DNA of 20,683 bases from Sphaeroforma sirkka (taxonomy: Eukaryota; Opisthokonta; Ichthyosporea; Ichthyophonida). The notes under the pieces are model-generated. The model was not told the DNA's origin, did not search any database, and saw nothing but the letters and a program-made list of their open reading frames with translations. Each line of letters opens with the position of its first letter. The first letter of the stretch is position 1. The stretch covers positions 1 through 20,683 of the forward strand of contig LUCW03001794.1 of NCBI GenBank assembly GCA_001586965.3, in the 5' to 3' direction. Shown here in pieces: positions 19,875 to 20,683 of this stretch. Both the position numbers and the translations under genes were made by a program.

Positions 19875-20683
19875 TGTGTGGTTGTGGTGCCTTGTATGCA
19901 GGTGTGTGGTTGTGGTGCCTTGTATGCAGGTGTGTGGTTGTGGTGCCTTGTATGCAGGTGTGTGGTTATGTGGTGCCTTGTATGCAGGTGTGTGGTTGTG
20001 GTGCCATGTATGCAGGTGGTGGTTGTGGTGCCTTTTATGCAGGTGTGTGGTTGTGGTGCCTTGTATACAGGTGTGTGGCTGTGGTGCCTTGTATGCAGGT
20101 GTGTGGTTGTGGTGCCTTGTATGCAGTGTGTGTGGTGTGTGGTGCCTTGTATGCAGGTGTGTGGTTGTGGTGCCTTTATACAGGTGTGTGGTTGTGGTGC
20201 CTTGTATGCAGGTGTGTGGTTGTGGTGCCTTGTATGCAGGTGTGTGGTTGTGGTGCCTTGTATGCAGGTGTGTGGTTGTGGTGCCTTGTATGCAGGTGTG
20301 TGGTTGTGGTGCCTTGTATGCAGGTGTGTGGTTGTGGTGCCTTGTATGCAGGTGTGTGGTTGTGGTGCCATGTATGCAGGTGTGTGGGTTGTGGTGCCTT
20401 GTATGCAGGTGTGTGTGGTTGTGGTGCCATGTATGCAGGTGTGTGGTTGTGGTGCCTGCCATGTATGCAGGTGTGTGGTTGTGGTGTATGCAGGTGTGTG
20501 GTTGTGGTGCCTTGTATGCAGGTGTGTGGTTGTGGTGCCTTGTATGCAGTGTGTGGTTGTGAATTGCCTTGTATGCAGGTGTGTGGTTTGTGGTGCCTTG
20601 TATGCAGGTGTGTGTGGCTGTGGTGCCTTGTATGCAGGTGTGTGGTTGTGGTGCCTTGTATGCAGGTGTGTGGTTGTGGTGCC

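Larger units (their letters stand above)
1..20683 (+). repeat. 28-bp G+T-rich tandem repeat array (minisatellite/satellite), about 735 copies
   Basis: The same 28-bp unit repeats head to tail across the whole window. Read on the + strand the unit is GGTGTGTGGTTGTG followed by GTGCCTTGTATGCA. By count the consensus unit has 12 G, 11 T, 3 C and 2 A, so 82% of the + strand is G or T and GC is about 54%. Phase is exact over long stretches: the GCAGG at 3441 recurs after exactly 16 x 28 bp at 3889. Within the unit, TGTGGT occurs twice back to back and GGTG twice, which suggests that the founder grew from a TG/TGG-rich simple sequence. Most copies match the consensus; the rest differ mainly by 1-7 bp indels. 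No unique sequence interrupts the array and neither boundary is in view, so the true length exceeds 20.7 kb. Orientation is constant, with no inverted copies. I do not recognise it as a named satellite family. Subtelomeric, centromere-proximal or intronic VNTR locations are all possible. Confidence 0.98.
1..20683. other. No gene-bearing sequence: whole window is repeat
   Basis: No stretch longer than about 20-30 bases departs from recognisable repeat units on either strand, so no protein gene, rRNA, tRNA or transposon can be supported. Long frames without stop codons exist on both strands, but they follow from the unit itself. It has no TAA, TAG or TGA in any frame on either strand, and 28 = 3 x 9 + 1, so three units give one 28-codon cycle through all phases. 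The + strand peptide is rich in Val, Cys, Gly and Trp (starting MQVCGCGALY). The - strand peptide is rich in His, Thr and Pro (containing HTCIQGTTTT). Single-base indels do not close the frame; they only shift it to another phase of the same peptide repeat. That is the opposite of how selected coding sequence behaves. Confidence 0.93.

Noticed and set aside
14601-20462. Long - strand open frames (14601-20462, 3973-8547, 7532-12232) encoding a His/Thr/Pro-rich repeat peptide
   Set aside because: Same cause on the reverse strand. Resemblance to mucin-like or histidine-rich proteins is compositional only.
1-20683. CRISPR array
   Set aside because: Repeats abut directly with no unique spacers, and no cas genes are present.
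1-20683. Telomeric repeat (TTAGGG-type or yeast-type TG1-3)
   Set aside because: The unit is 28 bp with a fixed GCCTTGTATGCA part. No TTAGGG or TTTAGGG tracts are seen, and the single TTTAGG near 310 is an isolated variant. Subtelomeric origin remains possible.
1-20683. Simple (TG)n microsatellite
   Set aside because: TG runs are only three to six dinucleotides long and sit inside a longer, strictly periodic 28-bp unit.
1-20683. A 14-bp true period (two half-units)
   Set aside because: The halves GGTGTGTGGTTGTG and GTGCCTTGTATGCA are not similar to each other, so the minimal period is 28 bp.
1-20683. Mobile element, tRNA, rRNA or other RNA gene hidden within the array
   Set aside because: No stretch longer than about 20-30 bases departs from the repeat unit, so there is no room for such a feature.

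Overview
This window is one uninterrupted tandem repeat. From the first base to the last it is a head-to-tail array of a 28-bp G+T-rich minisatellite/satellite unit. The consensus + strand first half is GGTGTGTGGTTGTG and the second half is GTGCCTTGTATGCA. The window holds roughly 730-740 copies (20,683/28 = 738.7). Neither edge of the array is visible, because the window begins and ends inside a unit. I see no unique sequence, gene, RNA gene, transposon, CRISPR array or promoter.

Organism: the sequence carries no coding or RNA marker, so taxonomy cannot be read directly. A 20-kb homogeneous minisatellite array with strong strand asymmetry and no CpG is typical of large eukaryotic genomes (animal or plant; subtelomeric, pericentromeric or intronic VNTR). 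It is not expected in a compact bacterial or viral genome. This is an inference from repeat type only.

Layout: the array is most regular at 3441-3890 (16 units in perfect phase), 4312-4949 (about 22 units with one substitution), 13568-13888, 16367-16770 and 16930-17165. It is most disturbed at 31-90, 301-350, 1521-1584, 2358-2426, 5191-5230, 7451-7544, 9421-9480, 10601-10642, 10841-10870, 13995-14034, 18991-19075, 19161-19203 and 19848-19874, and in the last 150 bases. Most variation is 1-7 bp indels at short runs (CTT/CTTT, GG/GGG, GTGT/GTGTGT, and gain or loss of a TGTGGT hexamer). There are also a few recurrent substitutions, mainly TTGTATGCA to ATGTATGCA and TATGCAGG to TATACAGG.

The very long open reading frames (for example 314-17743 on + and 14601-20462 on -) are arithmetic by-products. 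The unit contains no stop codon in any frame on either strand, and 28 is not a multiple of 3, so translation cycles through all three phases of the same unit. No protein function should be inferred. The observations worth a second look concern the repeat's own properties: two abutting TGTGGT (RUNX-core-like) hexamers per unit, a CAG|GTGTGT splice-like junction in every unit, strong GC/GT strand skew with apparent absence of CpG, linked variant units, and regional differences in homogeneity. I did not find a new multi-gene system here.
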